DNA of 7,471 nt, from assembly GCA_011773575.1 (NCBI GenBank), contig WVXJ01000251.1, forward strand, positions 18,677-26,147. The letters run 5' to 3'. The notes beneath the pieces were generated by a model. The model did no database searches and was not told where the DNA came from. It saw only the letters and a program-made list of their open reading frames with translations. The stretch comes from Armatimonadota bacterium. Its GTDB lineage: Bacteria > Armatimonadota > Hebobacteria > Hebobacterales > WVXJ01. Shown in pieces: positions 5,080-7,471 of the stretch. The translations under genes were made by a program, and so were the position numbers. Within the stretch, counting starts at the first letter, position 1; each line of letters opens with the position of its first letter.

Positions 5080-6042
5080 ATGGAAACACGCGAACTTGGC
5101 AAATCGGGCATTTCGCTTGGAGTCATAGGTGTAGGTTGTTGGGCGATGGGCGGAGCCTTCTGGGGGCCGGCCGATGACCAAGCCTCTGTCCAAGCCATAC
5201 AGCGCTCACTGGATTTGGGTGCGAATTTCGTTGATACCGCTCCCTTCTATGGCATCGGACGCTCTGAAGAAGTGGTCGGACGGGCCATCAAGGGTCGGCG
5301 TGAGCAAGTGATATTGGCCACGAAATTCGGCCTCACATGGAACGAAAAGGGGAATCTCTCTGGCCACGATTCCAGCCGCAAGCGTATCCTGCAGGAGATA
5401 GATGACAGCCTGCGCCGGCTGGATGTGGACTGTATTGATCTCTATCAGGCCCACTGGCCGGATGAGAATACCTCTATCGAAGAGATCATCACCACGATGG
5501 TGGAACTGCAGCAGCAGGGCAAGATCCGCGCCATCGGGGTGAGCAATTACTCTGTGGAACAGATGAAGGAATCCATGAAATACTGCCAACTGGATTCGAT
5601 TCAGCCGCCTTACAATATGTTCCAGAGAGACATCGAGCAGGAGATACTGCCTTTCTGCCGAGAGAATAATATCGGAGTGGTCAGTTATGGCCCCATGTAT
5701 CAGGGGCTGCTCACCGGCAAGTTCTTCCTCACAGACCAGAGGCCTTCCGACCCGCTGCGCAGCCAGCACCACGAACTGCAAGGGGAGAAGTTCGATATCA
5801 ACCGAGATACCATATTGAAATTGAAAGAGATCGCCGACGCCCGCGGCAAACCTCTCCCTCAGTTGGCCATCAACTGGGTGCTGGCCCAGCCGGGGATTAC
5901 GGTCGCCATCTGCGGAGCGCGCAACTCCCAGCAAGCGGAACAGAATATCGCCGCGGCAGAGTGGTCTCTGGATAAACGGGAACTGGACAAGATCGAGGAG
6001 ATCCTCGCCGAGCGCACCCAGCGCCTTTCTGCTCTGGAATAA
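5080..6042 (+). CDS. Aldo/keto reductase family oxidoreductase
   Basis: The product is 320 residues, the usual size of a soluble NAD(P)H-dependent aldo/keto reductase, a TIM-barrel enzyme that reduces carbonyls or oxidises alcohols. The catalytic tetrad is visible: Asp52 and Tyr57 in VDTAPFYG, Lys82 in ATKFG and His125 in YQAHWPD. Other family marks are IGVSNYS (152-158), QPPYNMFQRDIE (175-186) and a C-terminal cofactor-binding region with GARNSQQAEQN (279-289). The pattern, including GRSEEVVG and IDLYQAHWPD, is closest in style to the IolS/general-stress (AKR11-like) group, but substrate cannot be assigned. The frame opens at TTG 5068, yet ATG 5080 is chosen because GGAGGT (5070-5075) sits 5 bases ahead of it. 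It stands alone between a terminator-like hairpin and the ccdA promoter, so it is probably a single-gene unit. No strong terminator follows it. Confidence 0.95.
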   Translation: METRELGKSGISLGVIGVGCWAMGGAFWGPADDQASVQAIQRSLDLGANFVDTAPFYGIGRSEEVVGRAIKGRREQVILATKFGLTWNEKGNLSGHDSSRKRILQEIDDSLRRLDVDCIDLYQAHWPDENTSIEEIITTMVELQQQGKIRAIGVSNYSVEQMKESMKYCQLDSIQPPYNMFQRDIEQEILPFCRENNIGVVSYGPMYQGLLTGKFFLTDQRPSDPLRSQHHELQGEKFDINRDTILKLKEIADARGKPLPQLAINWVLAQPGITVAICGARNSQQAEQNIAAAEWSLDKRELDKIEEILAERTQRLSALE

Positions 6043-6110
6043 CCCGCTAAGTTCCAATGCGTTCTGGCTGTGACATGTGCGAGTCCTCTGACAACACCGA
6101 GGGAACCGCC

Positions 6111-6139
6111 TTGACTGCGTAAGAGTCAATTCCTATAGT
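6111..6139 (+). promoter_or_regulatory. Sigma70-type promoter of the ccdA-nifS pair, with palindrome over the -35
   Basis: TTGACT (6111-6116) and TATAGT (6134-6139) are separated by exactly 17 bases; each matches its consensus in five of six positions. The start should fall near 6146, leaving a leader of about 14 bases before GTG 6160 that still contains part of the GGAGGAAGG ribosome site. The -35 box is also the left half of a perfect inverted repeat, TTGACT-N7-AGTCAA (6111-6129), which fills most of the spacer. A protein bound there would block RNA polymerase, so repression is plausible but unproven. Confidence 0.75.
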
Positions 6140-6159
6140 GGGGAGGAAGGCGGTATCTT

Positions 6160-6948
6160 GTGGATCAGCATCCGAATTCACCTTCCAGTGAAGAGATTCA
6201 GAGCAGGCCGGAAAGACGCGTCAGCGTAAGGCTTCAGGTAGTTATCGCCTGCCTTCTATTTTCACTCGGTTTCTCCATGGTCTTTGTGCTCATGGGTGCC
6301 GCTGCCGGAGAGATAGGCAAGTGGCTCATCTCCTACCGGCAGGTTCTCGTCCGCGTATCCGGCGCAGTGATAATCCTGTTGGGGTTGTTCGTGCTGGGGC
6401 TGGTCAAGTTCAAAACTCTTTACGCAGAGCGCCGGTTTCACATGCGCCGCTCAGGGCTGTTTGCGGCGCCTCTGGCAGGGATGGCATTTGCATTTGGCTG
6501 GACACCCTGTGTAGGGCCCTTTCTCGGCTCTGTCTTGACGCTCGCTGCAACTGCCGGAACCTCCACCAAGGGAATCCTCTATCTGGCTGTCTATTCCGCA
6601 GGTCTGGCGCTGCCGTTTATGCTGTCTGCACTGCTTCTTACCTCCCTTTTGGGAGCCTTTGGCTGGATAAAGCGCCATTTCTCAATCATCACCATCATCT
6701 CCGGCGGGCTCTTGGTGGCAATGGGACTGCTGCTTCTGACGGTTGGGCTTGGCCCATTGAGCAATCTTGTTTATTCCGATCTGGAGGTTTCGGAGGGGGT
6801 GCTGCAAGGCGCCTCTGTCGGCATACTTACTTCCTTTGTTGCCGGATTGCTCTCTTTTCTATCTCCGTGTGTGCTGCCACTGGTACCGGGGTATCTTTCT
6901 TTCATCTCCGGTGTGGCGCTTGAAGATCTTATGAAAAGTGAGGGTTGA
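6160..6948 (+). CDS. ccdA: CcdA-family thiol-disulfide membrane transporter with circularly permuted helices
   Basis: The product is 262 residues with six hydrophobic segments, about 24-48, 62-83, 101-132, 138-168, 174-196 and 217-252. CcdA proteins pass reducing power across the membrane through two cysteines, one in helix 1 (SPCVLPL) and one in helix 4 (TPCxGP). Both are present, as Cys117 in FGWTPCVGP and Cys237 in LSFLSPCVLPLVPGYL, but in the wrong order. Residues 24-196 match helices 2-6, and the helix 1 segment comes last. The polar start (1-23) and tail (253-262) together look like the split helix 1-2 loop. Basic clusters at 16-24, 84-97 and 171-172 and the acidic 207-212 stretch fit both ends being cytoplasmic. 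GTG 6160 has GGAGGAAGG nine bases upstream. No second copy of helix 1 lies upstream. No thioredoxin or cytochrome c gene is adjacent. The gene is 4 bases from nifS, so they are co-transcribed. Confidence 0.9.
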   Translation: MDQHPNSPSSEEIQSRPERRVSVRLQVVIACLLFSLGFSMVFVLMGAAAGEIGKWLISYRQVLVRVSGAVIILLGLFVLGLVKFKTLYAERRFHMRRSGLFAAPLAGMAFAFGWTPCVGPFLGSVLTLAATAGTSTKGILYLAVYSAGLALPFMLSALLLTSLLGAFGWIKRHFSIITIISGGLLVAMGLLLLTVGLGPLSNLVYSDLEVSEGVLQGASVGILTSFVAGLLSFLSPCVLPLVPGYLSFISGVALEDLMKSEG

Positions 6949-6952
6949 CTGA

Positions 6953-7471
6953 ATGGAACGCATCTACCTTGACCATGCGGGGACGACTCCGATGCATCCG
7001 AAGGTAATGGAGGCGATGCAGCCCTACTTCCGGGAGAAATTCGGTAATCCCTCCTCCTTGCACACCCCTGGCCAGGAGGCGGCACAGGCTGTTGCGGAAG
7101 CCCGCGCTTCACTGGCAGAACTTCTGGATGTGGCTTATCCGGATGAGATAGTCTTCACTTCCGGCGGAACTGAGTCAGACAATACCGCGATACTCGGCAC
7201 TCTCTTCGCCTTGAAGAAGAAAGGCAATCACATTATCACCTCTGCCATAGAGCACCACGCGGTCCTTCACGCTTGCCAGTTTCTGGAAAAACAGGGGTTG
7301 GCGAAAGTGACTTATCTGCCGGTAGATTCCACAGGCCTCGTGGATCCGGAAGATGTGAAAAAGGCGATTGGCGAAAAGACCGTTCTGGTAACCATCATGC
7401 ACGCCAACAATGAAATCGGCACTATCCAGCCGGTTGCGGAAATCGGCGCCATTTGTCGGGAGCGCAAAGTA
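6953..7471 (+). CDS. Cysteine desulfurase (NifS/IscS type), N-terminal 173 residues (cut by window edge)
   Basis: The frame is open from ATG 6953 to the last base. It shows the N-terminal part of a class V, PLP-dependent cysteine desulfurase, which takes sulfur from cysteine for Fe-S clusters, thio-modified tRNA and other uses. Motifs in order are YLDHAGTTP (5-13; most relatives have AATTP), FGNPSSLH (30-37), TSGGTESDN (69-77, phosphate-binding loop of PLP), EHHAVLH (98-104, with the His that stacks on PLP) and HANNEIGTIQP (149-159). The catalytic Lys and the sulfur-carrying Cys loop lie beyond the window. GTGAGGG (6938-6944) is placed 8 bases before the start, inside the end of ccdA. The gene follows ccdA with a 4-base gap and very likely shares its promoter. 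Whether it is IscS, NifS or another subtype cannot be decided here. Confidence 0.96.
   Translation, partial: MERIYLDHAGTTPMHPKVMEAMQPYFREKFGNPSSLHTPGQEAAQAVAEARASLAELLDVAYPDEIVFTSGGTESDNTAILGTLFALKKKGNHIITSAIEHHAVLHACQFLEKQGLAKVTYLPVDSTGLVDPEDVKKAIGEKTVLVTIMHANNEIGTIQPVAEIGAICRERKV

Noticed and set aside
6081..6103. Possible terminator after the aldo/keto reductase (CCTC...GAGG)
   Set aside because: Only four pairs around a 10-base loop and no T-run, so it is not convincing.
5206..6129. A 307-codon minus-strand frame opposite the aldo/keto reductase
   Set aside because: The plus strand encodes a complete enzyme with its full catalytic tetrad; the opposite frame shows no family.
1..7471. CRISPR array, integrase, transposase or phage genes
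   Set aside because: No evenly spaced repeats and no proteins of these families are present in any frame.

Overview
This is a stretch of bacterial chromosome carrying core genes: one truncated gene at each end, four complete protein genes, and a four-gene tRNA operon. The base composition is moderately GC-rich. The lipid II flippase MurJ, the EF4 factor LepA, a bacterial glutamate tRNA and sigma70-type promoters all mark it as bacterial and peptidoglycan-building. I cannot place it to phylum. Several genes have clean Shine-Dalgarno sites, but murJ appears to be transcribed without a leader, a habit common in actinobacterial, Deinococcus-like and other deep-branching lineages. There are no phage, plasmid, transposase or CRISPR signs.

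Layout. Positions 1-428 (minus strand) hold the first 142 residues of a radical SAM protein with a CX3CX2C cluster motif. Positions 429-856 contain no credible gene. They hold the radical SAM gene's leader and a probable promoter, then a block of short dispersed-repeat-like sequence ending in a large dyad that abuts a tRNA. Positions 857-1357 (minus strand) encode tRNA-Glu(TTC), Val(CAC), Val(TAC) and Asp(GTC), in transcription order, behind a near-consensus promoter at 1369-1397. To the right, murJ starts from its own divergent promoter, followed by lepA 52 bases later; a 17-codon reading frame bridges the two. After a terminator-like hairpin come an aldo/keto reductase gene, then a CcdA-family membrane protein gene behind a strong promoter, and the start of a cysteine desulfurase gene only 4 bases downstream.

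The main discovery candidate is the CcdA-family protein at 6160-6948. It has all six expected membrane segments and both redox cysteines, but in permuted order. The segment with the SPCVLPL motif, which opens normal CcdA proteins, is here the last one. The break falls in the normal TM1-TM2 loop, and the total length is that of a normal CcdA, so this reads as a circular permutation rather than a duplication. Charge distribution fits a six-helix protein with both ends in the cytoplasm, the reverse of the arrangement the permutation would start from. Other points worth a second look are the TATAAT-N6-ATG leaderless start of murJ, the stop/start relay murJ - 17-codon frame - lepA, a perfect palindrome built on the -35 box of the ccdA promoter, and alternative hairpins in the radical SAM leader.

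Functionally, murJ serves cell-wall synthesis and lepA serves translation. The ccdA-nifS pair probably forms one transcript concerned with thiol or sulfur chemistry. The aldo/keto reductase and the radical SAM gene have no assignable substrates.
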